A DNA stretch of 64,000 bases, taken from Enterovibrio calviensis DSM 14347. GTDB taxonomy: Bacteria; Pseudomonadota; Gammaproteobacteria; Enterobacterales; Vibrionaceae. Shown here one piece after another: positions 48,188-57,444 of this stretch. The number at the start of each line of letters is the position of its first letter. Position 1 is the stretch's first letter. The notes under the pieces are model-generated. The model saw only the letters and a list, made by a program, of their open reading frames with translations. It searched no databases and was not told where the DNA came from. Both the position numbers and the translations under genes were made by a program. Location: positions 170,634 through 234,633 of the forward strand of contig NZ_KK211219.1 in NCBI RefSeq assembly GCF_000621165.1. The letters are read 5' to 3'.

Positions 48188-48790
48188 ATGATGGAACTAT
48201 CTTTTTTAGTAACACTGGCACTATTTGCCGCGACGATGACGGGCACGCCTGGTCCCAATAATATGATGCTGACGGCATCTGGGGCGAATTTTGGCTTCAA
48301 ACGCACGGTACCGCACCTGATTGGTATCTCCCTTGGGGTTGCTTCGTTGATCGGCGTGGTGGCGGCCGGACTTGGCGCGGTGTTTCAAATTTATCCTTGG
48401 GTGCAGGAGGGGATGAAACTGATGGCCAGTGCATATTTGCTTTACCTCGCTTGGCGTATTGCCATCGCGGGTGCGCCGTCAAAAAATACGTCGTCTGATC
48501 GTCGTCCAATGACGTTATTAGAAGGGGCCTTATTCCAATACGTGAATCCGAAAGCATGGGCAATGGCGGTCAGTGCGGTGGGAACCTTTACGCTGTCTGG
48601 TGGGGACTACTGGCTGTCTTCGCTAGTGATTGTCATCACTTTTTTGGTGGTTGGTTTATCTCTGACTTCGATTTGGGCTGGCTTTGGCGTTTGGGTAGGC
48701 AAGGTACTGTCGTCGGACAGAAGCTGGGTCATATTCAATCGTGTGATGGGTATGTTGACGGCGTCGTGTTTGTTTTTCATTTGGGCTTAA
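48188..48790 (+). CDS. LysE/RhtB-family amino-acid exporter
   Basis: The 200-residue inner-membrane protein has six hydrophobic helices and the family motif GTPGPNNMMLTASGANFGF near the N-terminus. LysE-type carriers export amino acids or analogues. GGGGAG lies upstream of a double ATG. The adjacent divergent MocR regulator suggests induction by an amine or amino acid; the substrate is not determinable. Confidence 0.92.
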   Translation: MMELSFLVTLALFAATMTGTPGPNNMMLTASGANFGFKRTVPHLIGISLGVASLIGVVAAGLGAVFQIYPWVQEGMKLMASAYLLYLAWRIAIAGAPSKNTSSDRRPMTLLEGALFQYVNPKAWAMAVSAVGTFTLSGGDYWLSSLVIVITFLVVGLSLTSIWAGFGVWVGKVLSSDRSWVIFNRVMGMLTASCLFFIWA

Positions 48791-48831
48791 GGGCATCACG
48801 AAGGGGGAAATGAACTGAGGCTAATGTGGTG

Positions 48832-49356
48832 TTATCTCGAGTCAGCAAGTCCATGCAAGCCTTTGGTCAGCGTTGGATACAAGTACCGTGAAGAGGCATC
48901 AAGTTGTGTGCAATACAATTGAAGCGCAGAAGGGCCACTGTCTCGCCAAGGCTGCTGATTGATGCATGCTAACAGCGCCTGTTGCTGGAACTTTTCTAGC
49001 GTGAGTTCGTAATTCAGCATCTTTTGATAGGCACCGCGAGAGAGCTGGGGTTTTAAATCACGTCGCATGACGCGATAGCGGTTGAGCAGGGTTTCCGATG
49101 GGATCAGAGATTGGCGTAAGGCTGTCAATGATGTGCCTGTCAGTGAGAACCCCGCATCTTCTAACCATGCCAATAGCAACGCCAGATTGACGTTGCCTTT
49201 GTAGTGGTCTTGCAGCTTCAAACAGGCATGTTTCACTTCCTGCTGACTATAGTGATGCAGGCAAAACTGCCACAGCCCATCGGCCGTGGCATTGTTTTTT
49301 AGCGGTTTTGGAACGCGGTTTCCATCGCTTCCAGTTGTTCCTGAAGATCCATCCAT
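48832..49356 (-). CDS. TIGR02444/DUF2390 family protein
   Basis: The 174-residue protein is a mainly helical, soluble protein of unknown function with the LWQFCLHHYSQQEVK and LALLLAWLEDAG pattern of TIGR02444 proteins. The only in-frame ATG lies inside the 3' end of yheS, giving a 58-bp overlap and translational coupling. The first 20 residues (SSGTTGSDG) look unlike the family and may be a by-product of the overlap. Confidence 0.75.
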   Translation of the reverse strand: MDGSSGTTGSDGNRVPKPLKNNATADGLWQFCLHHYSQQEVKHACLKLQDHYKGNVNLALLLAWLEDAGFSLTGTSLTALRQSLIPSETLLNRYRVMRRDLKPQLSRGAYQKMLNYELTLEKFQQQALLACINQQPWRDSGPSALQLYCTQLDASSRYLYPTLTKGLHGLADSR

Positions 49357-51221
49357 TCCAATTCCACCTCTTCCAATGACGATTTTGCATCGGCTTGTTT
49401 GCGCAGTAACTCAGTCAGTTTATCTTTGTTAGCAGCTTCATAGATAGAAGGCTCCGACAATGCTGATTCTACGTCTGCGATTGTGGCAGAGAAGGTTTCG
49501 AGTTTTGTGTCCAGCGCGTCAATTTTCTTGCGAAGTGGCGCGGTCTCTTTACGAAATTCGGCTTCGAGGCGCTTTTGCTCTTTACGTGAGACTTGGGTGT
49601 TAGTCCCAGCGGCTTTGGCGTTGTCCGCTTGCTCTTGTCGACGCTCTGCACGTTGTTGTTCGGTCAACCACTGATGGTAGTCATTCAGGTCGCCATTGAA
49701 CTGGGACACTTGATGGTCATGAACCAGATACAAATCGTCGGTTGTCGCTCGCAACAAATAACGGTCGTGGCTGACAATAACCATGGCACCTTCAAATGAT
49801 TGTAGTGCCAATGTCAGCGCTGAGCGCATATCCAAGTCTAAGTGGTTGGTTGGTTCATCAAGTAACAGCAGGTTGGGCTTTTGCCAAACAATGAGTGCCA
49901 GTACGAGACGCGCTTTTTCACCACCAGAGAATGGGCCAATGATATCTAGCGCTTTTTCACCCACAAAACCAAAACTACCAAGGTAATCGCGAAGCTGTTG
50001 CTCAGTCGATTTGGGCGCGAGGCGCATCATGTGCTGTAACGGCGTCTCATCGGTGCGCAGAGTTTCCAGCTGATGCTGGGCGAAGTAGCCAATTTTCACC
50101 CCTTGCGAATACTGAAGCTCGCCAGCTTGTGCCTGCAAATCTCCCGATAGCAATTTGATCAGTGTTGATTTACCTGCGCCGTTGCGACCTAGCAAGCCGA
50201 TGCGGCTGCCGGGAACCAAGTTAAGGTGGATTTTTTCCAGTATCAGCTTGTTCGGATAGCCTGCCGCCACATCTTTCATCATTAGGATAGGGTTAGGCAG
50301 CGCGCTTGGCTCGCGAAACTCAAAACTGAATGGGTTATCGAATTGGGCTGGTAGTACTTTCTCCATGCGCTCAAGTGCTTTGATTCGGCTTTGTGCCTGA
50401 CGTGCTTTGCTCGCTTTATAGCGGAAGCGGTCGATGTATGACTGCATGTGCGTCATTTGCTTTTGCTGTTTCTGATACATCGATTGTTGCAGCATGAGCT
50501 TTTCAGCGCGCATGCTTTCAAATGCGGAGTAGTTACCCGTGTATTCATTGAGTAACTGATTTTCGACATGCACGATGCGACTGACCACAGGGTCAAGGAA
50601 ATCACGGTCATGGGAAATCAACAGCAAGGTGCCACGGTAATTTTGCAGCCACTTCTCAAGCCACATCACCGCATCGAGGTCTAAGTGGTTGGTTGGTTCA
50701 TCGAGTAGCAATAGGTCAGAACGACAAAGCAGCGCTTGTGCGAGGTTAAGGCGCATACGCCAACCGCCCGAAAACTGCGTCAGGTTCCATTGCATCTGCT
50801 CTTGGCTAAACCCCAGGCCATCAAGCAATTCTGCGGCGCGAGCTCGAATGCTGTAACCGCCAACGGCATCAATCTTGTCGTGGAGTACGGCGACCTTGTG
50901 CCCATCGTCGATGGTTTCTGCATGACGAAGAGATGCTTCCAATGCGCGGTATTCGCGATCGCCATCAATGACATATTCAATCGCTTCACGTTCTAACGCA
51001 GGGGTTTCTTGTGCCACCCACGCTAACTCCCAGCCGCTTGGGAAGTTGCAGCTGCCGGCATCGAGTGACAATTCGTCTTTCAATAGCGCAAATAAGGTTG
51101 ATTTACCGCAGCCATTTTTACCCACCAGACCGACTTTGTCGCCGGGGTGAATCGTGGCAGAAGCTTGATTAAGTAACGGTTTTCCGCCGCGAAGAAGCTG
51201 AATATCAGAAATTGTGATCAT
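49299..51221 (-). CDS. yheS: ABC-F family ATPase YheS
   Basis: The 640-residue soluble ABC-F protein has two nucleotide-binding domains with Walker A GKNGCGKST and GRNGAGKST, signatures FSGGWRMR and FSGGEKAR, and LLLDEPTNHLDLD twice. The ~80-residue interdomain linker is charged, and the C-terminus is a coiled coil. ABC-F proteins act on the ribosome in translation control. The start at 51221 (MITISDIQLL) follows E. coli; the frame to 51245 adds eight unsupported residues. Confidence 0.95.
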   Translation of the reverse strand: MITISDIQLLRGGKPLLNQASATIHPGDKVGLVGKNGCGKSTLFALLKDELSLDAGSCNFPSGWELAWVAQETPALEREAIEYVIDGDREYRALEASLRHAETIDDGHKVAVLHDKIDAVGGYSIRARAAELLDGLGFSQEQMQWNLTQFSGGWRMRLNLAQALLCRSDLLLLDEPTNHLDLDAVMWLEKWLQNYRGTLLLISHDRDFLDPVVSRIVHVENQLLNEYTGNYSAFESMRAEKLMLQQSMYQKQQKQMTHMQSYIDRFRYKASKARQAQSRIKALERMEKVLPAQFDNPFSFEFREPSALPNPILMMKDVAAGYPNKLILEKIHLNLVPGSRIGLLGRNGAGKSTLIKLLSGDLQAQAGELQYSQGVKIGYFAQHQLETLRTDETPLQHMMRLAPKSTEQQLRDYLGSFGFVGEKALDIIGPFSGGEKARLVLALIVWQKPNLLLLDEPTNHLDLDMRSALTLALQSFEGAMVIVSHDRYLLRATTDDLYLVHDHQVSQFNGDLNDYHQWLTEQQRAERRQEQADNAKAAGTNTQVSRKEQKRLEAEFRKETAPLRKKIDALDTKLETFSATIADVESALSEPSIYEAANKDKLTELLRKQADAKSSLEEVELEWMDLQEQLEAMETAFQNR

Positions 51222-51552
51222 GACTACTGGCGGCCCCAGCCGCATGCTTTGGAGATAAAAATTCTGGCGCAGTTATACCACAGGCCAGTCGTTTACTTAA
51301 GATGCGATATGTCGGACGGAGGGTAAATCGAGAGTGTAGGGGGCTTTTGACGGATTTGTCCTAGTCTCAGGTCGTGAAAAGTGGCGGTATTTACCGTATG
51401 GTGGAAACAATAATGAGTACCACTCATGATCGGGTGATTTGTGTCATCATAAAAAGACAATAAAAAATATTATGTTATGTCCGAGCTATCTCGAGATGCT
51501 TTTTGCTTGTTAGATGCTGATGCTCCACAGTGATAAAGGAATTTGCTGCAAA
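51222..51552. promoter_or_regulatory. Divergent yheS-kefG intergenic region
   Basis: About 330 bp without a gene hold the promoters of yheS and kefGB. Two small dyads are visible: CGGTA/TACCG around 51394-51405 and ATGAGT-N3-ACTCAT at 51413-51427. An AT-rich tract (51455-51480) precedes kefG. No promoter was firmly assigned. Confidence 0.4.
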
Positions 51553-52116
51553 ATGGAAAACAAGACGACGTCACTTTTTCGATCAAAAGTATTGATCATA
51601 TTTGCCCACCCAGACCCTTATGAGTCAGTGGCAAATAAGCGCATGATTGATACCGCTCGCCAGCACGAGCATGTGACTATTCACGATCTCTACGCCACTT
51701 ACCCCGATTTCATTATCGATGTTCACTACGAACGTGAACTGCTTCTTGCCCATGATGTGATTGTGTTTCAACACCCTCTTCAAATGTATTCCTGTCCGTC
51801 TTTACTGAAAGAGTGGATTGATGTCGTGCTTGGCAAGGGCTTTGCTCATGGCGGTGGTAATGCGCTGGCAGGGAAAACCTGTCGCTTTGTGGTGACGACG
51901 GGGGGCGCAGCGGAAGCCTTTAGCCAAACGGGTTATAACAAATACAGCATGGAAGAACTGTTGCAGCCTTTCGAGCTGACGGCGCTCTTGTGCCAAATGC
52001 GCTGGGTTGAACCGCTGATTCTGCACTGGGCGCGTCGCATCACTGATGATGACAGAAACGCCCACGCGGAGTTGTATGCGGATTGGTTGTGCCACCCTGT
52101 TTCGGAGGTGGTGTAA
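51553..52116 (+). CDS. kefG: KefG-type ancillary NAD(P)H oxidoreductase
   Basis: The 187-residue flavodoxin-like quinone reductase has an N-terminal VLIIFAHPDP phosphate loop and the HPLQMYSCPSLLKEWIDVV segment of the KefF/KefG family. It activates the KefB potassium efflux system. The start at 51553 is chosen by family length; an ATG at 51514 would add 13 residues. The stop overlaps the kefB start (TAATG). Confidence 0.9.
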   Translation: MENKTTSLFRSKVLIIFAHPDPYESVANKRMIDTARQHEHVTIHDLYATYPDFIIDVHYERELLLAHDVIVFQHPLQMYSCPSLLKEWIDVVLGKGFAHGGGNALAGKTCRFVVTTGGAAEAFSQTGYNKYSMEELLQPFELTALLCQMRWVEPLILHWARRITDDDRNAHAELYADWLCHPVSEVV

Positions 52117-53912
52117 TGGAGCATAACTTTCTTCTCGACGCCCTCATTTTTCTTGCAGCCGCAGTGATTGCGGTACCTCTCGCTCAGCGTCTTGGGATTG
52201 GTTCTGTCTTGGGTTATTTGCTTGCCGGTGTGGTGATTGGCCCTTGGGGTTTGGGGCTTATCAGTGACGTTGAGGCCATTCTTCACTTTGCTGAACTCGG
52301 TGTTGTGCTGCTGCTGTTCTTGATTGGCCTTGAGCTTAACCCCAAAAAACTAATGCAAATGCGCAAACCCATATTAGGGCTGGGGGGCAGCCAGGTACTG
52401 ATCAGTGCGGTGGTGATTGGTGTCGTTGTCATGTTGTTTGGCGCGTCCAAGGTCGATGCCCTTGTTGTGGGGATGGGCTTGGCGTTGTCATCAACCGCTA
52501 TCGCCATGCGAATTATCGAAGAACAACGCTTAATGCGCAGTGAAGCAGGGCAATCTGCCTTTGCGGTATTGCTGTTTCAGGATATCGCAGTGATACCTAT
52601 GCTGGCAGTGCTACCTGCCTTGGCGGGTGGCGCGGGCGGAAGCTGGTTAGACGTCGGTATCATGTTAGGCGCAGTGATCACGCTCCTGGTGGGCGGTCAT
52701 TACCTTTTGCGTCCACTGCTTCGCTGGGTCGTGATGAGCCGCGTCAAAGAGATGTTCACAGTTGCCGCATTGCTACTGGTGATCGGTATTGCACTTGGCA
52801 TGCAAGCGTTAGGGTTATCGATGGCATTAGGCACTTTCCTTGCGGGTGTGCTTTTGGCAGAAAGTGAATATCGCCATGAGTTAGAAATCGCGATTGAACC
52901 GTTCAAAGGATTGTTGTTGGGGCTGTTTTTCATCGCCGTAGGCATGGCCGTTGATTTGGGGCTGTTGCTGGAATACCCGCTTGAGATAATCAGTGCTGTG
53001 ATTGCCTTGATTGGCGTGAAAGTCGCCATCATCTATGCGTTGGTTAGATCCTTTGGCGGGAGTGCCAAATCACGCAGTCAGGTGGCGCTACTTCTCAGTC
53101 AAGGTGGCGAGTTTGCGTTTGTATTGTTCACTGCAGCGCGTGGGGAAGGGCTTCTTGACCCTGACTTGAATGCGTTCATGTTAGTGGTCGTGAGCCTGTC
53201 TATGATGACGACGCCGATACTGCTAATGCTGCAAACCAAATGGTTTGCTCGCACCATTAATGCAGATGCATCTTTGCCGGAAAATGAGCAGTTTGACCAT
53301 GATGGTGGTCGCGTGATCATTACCGGATTTGGTCGATTTGGTCAGGTGGTTGGGCGCTTACTGTTTGCCAATAAAATTAAGCTGACGATTTTGGAGCGTG
53401 ACCCATCTCAAATCGCGCTGTTGCGTCAGTTTGGCTACAAGGTGTATTACGGAGATGCAACGCAATTGGACTTATTGCGAGCCGCTGGCGCTGCCACCGC
53501 AGAGGCCATTATTGTGTGTGCCGACTCGCCAGAAGAGGTCATCGAAATTGTCTCGTTGTGTCAGCATCATTTTCCGAACTTAAAGGTGTTGGCACGAGCA
53601 CGAAGCCGCGTTGAAGCCAATCAACTGCTGGGTCTCAATGTTGAGGGTTTCTCGCGTGAGACTTTTTTAAGTGCATTGGATTTAGGTAAGCAAACATTGA
53701 TCGCTTTAGGGATGCACCCGTACAAAGCGAAACGGGCGGAAGCCTTTTTCCGCAAGCTAGATGAGATGCGCTTACATGAAATGCAGCCTCACCATAGTGA
53801 GGATGTATCGGCAGCGTCTAGAACAAAAGAAGCCCGTTTGGAGCTGGAAGAGTTGTTTGACCTCGAAATGAAAGGGGACACAGAGCGACACCAAAGCTGG
53901 AATCGGGAATAA
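52116..53912 (+). CDS. kefB: Glutathione-regulated potassium/proton antiporter KefB
   Basis: The 598-residue protein has a 12-13-helix CPA2 antiporter domain (about 1-375) and a cytosolic RCK/TrkA-N domain (from about 398) starting VIITGFGRFGQ. It expels potassium and acidifies the cytoplasm during electrophile stress; glutathione holds it closed and glutathione adducts open it. GGAGGTGG precedes the ATG within kefG. Confidence 0.95.
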   Translation: MEHNFLLDALIFLAAAVIAVPLAQRLGIGSVLGYLLAGVVIGPWGLGLISDVEAILHFAELGVVLLLFLIGLELNPKKLMQMRKPILGLGGSQVLISAVVIGVVVMLFGASKVDALVVGMGLALSSTAIAMRIIEEQRLMRSEAGQSAFAVLLFQDIAVIPMLAVLPALAGGAGGSWLDVGIMLGAVITLLVGGHYLLRPLLRWVVMSRVKEMFTVAALLLVIGIALGMQALGLSMALGTFLAGVLLAESEYRHELEIAIEPFKGLLLGLFFIAVGMAVDLGLLLEYPLEIISAVIALIGVKVAIIYALVRSFGGSAKSRSQVALLLSQGGEFAFVLFTAARGEGLLDPDLNAFMLVVVSLSMMTTPILLMLQTKWFARTINADASLPENEQFDHDGGRVIITGFGRFGQVVGRLLFANKIKLTILERDPSQIALLRQFGYKVYYGDATQLDLLRAAGAATAEAIIVCADSPEEVIEIVSLCQHHFPNLKVLARARSRVEANQLLGLNVEGFSRETFLSALDLGKQTLIALGMHPYKAKRAEAFFRKLDEMRLHEMQPHHSEDVSAASRTKEARLELEELFDLEMKGDTERHQSWNRE

Positions 53913-53987
53913 TATCAATCGCTCAATACGGCGAGACGAACGCGAGTATTGAGCGGAGTGGTTGATGAAATACGTACAAGGACTGAC

Positions 53988-54197
53988 ATGACTAAGAAAC
54001 GTTTTATCGCTGGCGCCACGTGCCCATCATGTAAAGAAGGTGACACGATGCGCTGGTGGCAAGAGCACCACGTAGAAGTGGTAGAGTGTGTGAAATGTGG
54101 TCATACTGACCGCCGTTCACCCGTGGCATCGGAAGATTCTGAGTCCGCACCCAAACAGCAGGATGCGCAAGTGATAGGGATATTTAAACCGCAGTGA
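53988..54197 (+). CDS. yheV: YheV-like zinc-ribbon protein (DUF2387)
   Basis: The 69-residue protein has paired CPSC and CVKC motifs separated by about 22 residues, forming a zinc ribbon, and the MRWWQEHHVE segment of DUF2387. Function is unknown. The start at 53988 (MTKKRF) matches E. coli YheV length. Confidence 0.88.
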   Translation: MTKKRFIAGATCPSCKEGDTMRWWQEHHVEVVECVKCGHTDRRSPVASEDSESAPKQQDAQVIGIFKPQ

Positions 54198-54307
54198 TAG
54201 TCGTAGCGAGAAGATTTATGTATTATCGGCGCCGAAATAAGCAGGTGGCCATAATGCAAACTCGCGATGGCAGCACCCAGACTTAAATAACCGCTTCCGG
54301 AGTAAAG

Positions 54308-54883
54308 ATGAAAGTCACTAAAGACGTGGTAGTAAGCATTGCTTACCAAGTGAAAAATGAAGATGGTATCGTGGTTGATGAGTCAACCCAAGCGAACCCA
54401 TTGCAGTACCTTCAAGGTCACGACAACCTGATCATTGGCCTAGAAAACGCGCTGGAAGGCCGTGAAGTAGGTGAAGTATTTGAAGTGACAGTTGCACCGG
54501 AAGATGCATACGGCGAGCACATGGACGAAATGGTTCAACGTGTTCCTGCTGACGTATTCCAAGGCGTTGACGAAATCACTGTAGGTATGCGCTTCCTTGC
54601 GGATACTGACCAAGGTCCAATCCCTGTTGAAGTGACTGAAGTTGACGGCGACGAAGTGGTTGTTGACGGTAACCACATGCTGGCTGGCCAAACTCTGACG
54701 TTTAACGTTGAAGTGGTAGAGCTTCGCGCAGCAACAGAAGAAGAGATCGAGCACGGTCACATCCACCAAGCTGGCGGTTGTGGCGGTCATCACGACCATG
54801 ACCACGAAGGTGGTTGCTGTGGTGGCGAAGACAAAGGCGACGACCACGAATGTTGTGGCGGCGGCGGTTGCGGCTCTCACTAA
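54308..54883 (+). CDS. slyD: FKBP-type peptidyl-prolyl isomerase SlyD
   Basis: The 191-residue cytoplasmic chaperone/isomerase has an FKBP domain split by an IF chaperone insert (about 75-125). Its C-terminal tail (about 148-191) is very rich in His, Cys and Gly and binds nickel and other metals. It aids protein folding and NiFe hydrogenase maturation in other bacteria. A terminator follows. Confidence 0.97.
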   Translation: MKVTKDVVVSIAYQVKNEDGIVVDESTQANPLQYLQGHDNLIIGLENALEGREVGEVFEVTVAPEDAYGEHMDEMVQRVPADVFQGVDEITVGMRFLADTDQGPIPVEVTEVDGDEVVVDGNHMLAGQTLTFNVEVVELRAATEEEIEHGHIHQAGGCGGHHDHDHEGGCCGGEDKGDDHECCGGGGCGSH

Positions 54884-54919
54884 TCGTATTCTGCTAGACG
54901 CTTTGAGCGTCTGACTGAC

Positions 54920-54957
54920 AAAGCGCTGTTCGAGAAATCGAGCGGCGCTTTTTGTTT
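54920..54957 (+). terminator. Terminator of slyD
   Basis: AAAGCGC (54920-54926) pairs with GCGCTTT (54945-54951) around an inner TCGA-containing stem and GAAA loop; it runs into TTTTTGTTTTTT. Confidence 0.9.
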
Positions 54958-55050
54958 TTTGGTTTGGGGTCAGGACTTAGGTCGTGGGAAAAGAAGATCC
55001 TAGGAAAAGCTAAGCGCTTTACACTGAACGAAGAACCATTTAACACTTGC

Positions 55051-55078
55051 AGTAATCAGTAATCAGTAATCAGTAATC
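55051..55078 (+). repeat. Tandem heptanucleotide repeat, four copies
   Basis: AGTAATC is repeated four times without error, 19 bp upstream of the isoaspartyl peptidase start and just before its RBS. Copy-number change by slippage would alter promoter or leader spacing without touching the protein. Confidence 0.9.
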
Positions 55079-55096
55079 GTTAACGAAGGAATCGCC

Positions 55097-56062
55097 ATGT
55101 CTCACCCATTATCGATCGCTATTCACGGCGGCGCAGGAACCATTGTTCGTAGTTTGATGACACCGGAGCTTGAAAAGGCCTATCGCCAAGCATTAGCGCA
55201 GTCTGTCCTTGCAGGTCATGCCGTGCTTGTTGCTGGTGGCAATGCGGTTGATGCAACGGTGGCCGCCGTCACTGTGATGGAAGACAGTCCCCTTTTTAAC
55301 GCCGGAAAGGGATCAGTGCTGACTTATGACGAAACCGTAGAAATGGATGCCTGTGTGATGGATGGGCAAGACCTCGGTGCTGGCGCAGTGACCTTGATTC
55401 GCCATATTAAAAACCCGATACAACTGGCTCGCGACGTGATGCAAAAAAGCCCACATGCGATGCTGGCGGGTGAAGGTGCAGAGACGTTTGCCTTCAAAGA
55501 ATGCGCCTATGAATACACCGAGCAGGATTACTTCTTCACAGATCGTCGATACAAAGAACTGCGTGCGATGAAGAAAACGGGTGGTGTTGCACTGTCAGAA
55601 GCCCGCTACCCCGATGAAAAGAAACACGGGACGGTTGGTGCGGTGGCGTTGGATCAGTATGGTAACTTGGCGGCGGCGACCAGCACAGGTGGCTTAACCA
55701 ACAAGCGTTGGGGACGGGTTGGCGACACACCTATTGTCGGCGGTGGGAATTATGCCCGTAACGGTAATGTAGCGGTATCAGCCACAGGTATGGGCGAACT
55801 ATTGATGCGTTGCACGGTGGCAGGCGATATTGCAGGGCGAATGCAGTATGGGAATGCGAGTATTGAGCAGGCGTGTCGTGATGTTGTTCATGGCGACTTC
55901 CTCACCCTAGGTGGTGAAGGCGGCGTGATCGCGATTGATGCCAACGGCAGGGTAAACTTCGAATTGAATTGCGCGGGCATGTATCGTGCGACAGTGGATG
56001 CGGATGGCAATGCGCGAGTGGCAATTTTTGCGGATGAGGAACTTCAGGTCCTAGGCGCTTAG
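55097..56062 (+). CDS. iaaA: Isoaspartyl peptidase / L-asparaginase (Ntn hydrolase)
   Basis: The 321-residue plant-type asparaginase is made as a precursor that cleaves itself between Gly178 and Thr179 (KKHGTVGAV); Thr179 becomes the N-terminal nucleophile, at the same number as in E. coli EcAIII. It removes isoaspartyl dipeptides and hydrolyses asparagine. IHGGAGT and the substrate-binding TSTGG and GMGELLMRC segments are present. AAGGA precedes the ATG. Tandem repeats flank it on both sides, and one starts inside its stop region. It is inserted between slyD and slyX relative to E. coli. Confidence 0.93.
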   Translation: MSHPLSIAIHGGAGTIVRSLMTPELEKAYRQALAQSVLAGHAVLVAGGNAVDATVAAVTVMEDSPLFNAGKGSVLTYDETVEMDACVMDGQDLGAGAVTLIRHIKNPIQLARDVMQKSPHAMLAGEGAETFAFKECAYEYTEQDYFFTDRRYKELRAMKKTGGVALSEARYPDEKKHGTVGAVALDQYGNLAAATSTGGLTNKRWGRVGDTPIVGGGNYARNGNVAVSATGMGELLMRCTVAGDIAGRMQYGNASIEQACRDVVHGDFLTLGGEGGVIAIDANGRVNFELNCAGMYRATVDADGNARVAIFADEELQVLGA

Positions 56063-56102
56063 GCCCTAGAACCTTAGGCCCTAGAAACTTACGCACTAGA
56101 AC
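56058..56102 (+). repeat. Three-copy 15-bp tandem repeat at the 3' end of iaaA
   Basis: Three units start CTTAGGCCCTAGAAC at 56058, 56073 and 56088; the first two differ at one base, the third at a few. A more diverged unit appears to precede them inside the last codons. The first copy contains the stop codon. Unit length is a multiple of three. Confidence 0.85.
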
Positions 56103-56109
56103 CTATGTG

Positions 56110-56334
56110 TTAGTAATGCGGTGGTGGCGTTTCTTCGTTCATGCTTGCAATGTTGGCAGGCTCCATCGCTTTTAGTTTGGTCACGAGAAAAGCGATTTGC
56201 GTGTTCATGCGATCAATCGTTTTCTGTTGGCCAGTTAACGCATCATTGAGTTCATCAATGGTGTGTTCTTGAAATGCTTGTTTGATTTCAAGATCTTCAA
56301 TCTGCTTTTGTAGCTGTTGTTCAAATTCGGTCAT
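56110..56334 (-). CDS. slyX: SlyX family protein
   Basis: The 74-residue protein is almost wholly coiled coil (LQKQIEDLEIKQAFQEHTIDELN) with a PPPHY C-terminus, the hallmark of SlyX. Function unknown. It lies 4 bp after the WD40 lipoprotein gene and is cotranscribed with it. Confidence 0.93.
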   Translation of the reverse strand: MTEFEQQLQKQIEDLEIKQAFQEHTIDELNDALTGQQKTIDRMNTQIAFLVTKLKAMEPANIASMNEETPPPHY

Positions 56335-56338
56335 GTTT

Positions 56339-57325
56339 TTAATCTTCCTGCGCTATCCAAGCCTGTGCGATACCCGCGGAGGTGCCAGATATAACGCGTC
56401 CAGTTGGATCAATAGCGACATCATACACCACAGCGCTTGGCGGCCGAGTATTTTGTTGTTCTTGCGCTAACCAGCGGCCTAGGTTGTCTCCGGTCGCGGT
56501 ATTCCAGTATTCAATGCGTCGCCCTGGCGTACCAGTGACTAACTTGGTGCCATCATCTGAAAATCGTGCCGTTGAGAAGTTGGCATGGCGCTGGAACATC
56601 TGGAGTTCACTCATTGGCTCGCCAGTGGACAAGTCCCAAATGATGGCAGAATCGTCGCCATCTGCCGAAAAGGCAAATTTACCGCTTCTATGTAATTCCA
56701 CACGAGTAATACGATGCTCATGGGCAAATTCATTTAAAATTTGACCCGTTTCCGTGCTCCAGAAGTATGCATTGTGATCATTCCCGCCAGACATGGCGTA
56801 TTTGCCATTGGGCGCAAGAGACACGCTGTTCACTTTATCTTTATGAGCAAGGAACTCTAAGCGTCTTCCTGTGCCTAAGTCTACGAACAAGGCTTTGCCG
56901 TTAGACAGCGCGAGCAGGATTTTCTGGCCGTTATTACTGATATCAACATCACGGATAATTCCGTCTGATATCGACCACAAGCCTTCAGCTTGTCCCCATG
57001 CAAGATCCCACACCGCAAAGTTTTGGGAAGTGGCAGAAATTGCATAACGATTGTTATCGGAGATCTGACTGGCCGTGACGGTGTTCTTGTTTGGGTCCTG
57101 ATAACCAAAATCGGCAAGCTGCTTGTTTTGGAGTAAATCCCAAAGAACGATGCCATTTTCAGTGGATGCCATCAGGGCAAAACGCCCGTCCCGGCTGAGA
57201 CTGAAACTGGTCACGCCATCCGGCTGAAGCGTCCAACGCTGGGCTTCATGGGTGGAGTGAAAGCATCCAGAAAGTGCTAACAGTGTCAGAAATAAGCAAA
57301 TTGTGCTGGCGAATTGTCGCGTCAC
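56339..57325 (-). CDS. WD40-repeat lipoprotein
   Basis: The 328-residue protein has a lipoprotein signal ending LSGC (Cys21) and about six or seven WD-type repeats (SRDGRFALMASTENGIVLWD; GKYAMSGGNDHNAYFWS; GKFAFSADGDDSAIIWD), forming a propeller anchored to a periplasmic membrane face. Specific function unknown; it probably serves as a binding scaffold. The start is GTG, with AAGGA about 12 bases upstream. It diverges from fkpA and is upstream of slyX. Confidence 0.88.
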   Translation of the reverse strand: MTRQFASTICLFLTLLALSGCFHSTHEAQRWTLQPDGVTSFSLSRDGRFALMASTENGIVLWDLLQNKQLADFGYQDPNKNTVTASQISDNNRYAISATSQNFAVWDLAWGQAEGLWSISDGIIRDVDISNNGQKILLALSNGKALFVDLGTGRRLEFLAHKDKVNSVSLAPNGKYAMSGGNDHNAYFWSTETGQILNEFAHEHRITRVELHRSGKFAFSADGDDSAIIWDLSTGEPMSELQMFQRHANFSTARFSDDGTKLVTGTPGRRIEYWNTATGDNLGRWLAQEQQNTRPPSAVVYDVAIDPTGRVISGTSAGIAQAWIAQED

Positions 57326-57444
57326 CCTTGTGTTCCTTATCTTGGACCCCTATAACGTCGAGTATATTGATCGTTTTGGGCTTTCGCATTGTTCTCGCGT
57401 AAGCGAATAAGAGAAATGTGGTGTTTACACCAACGGAGTAACAA

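Noticed and set aside
54440..54880. 146-codon open frame antisense to slyD
   Set aside because: Its Thr/Ala/Val repeats mirror the His/Gly codons of the SlyD metal-binding tail.
55051..55078. Repeat array as a CRISPR
   Set aside because: Units are 7 bp with no spacers and there are no cas genes in the window.
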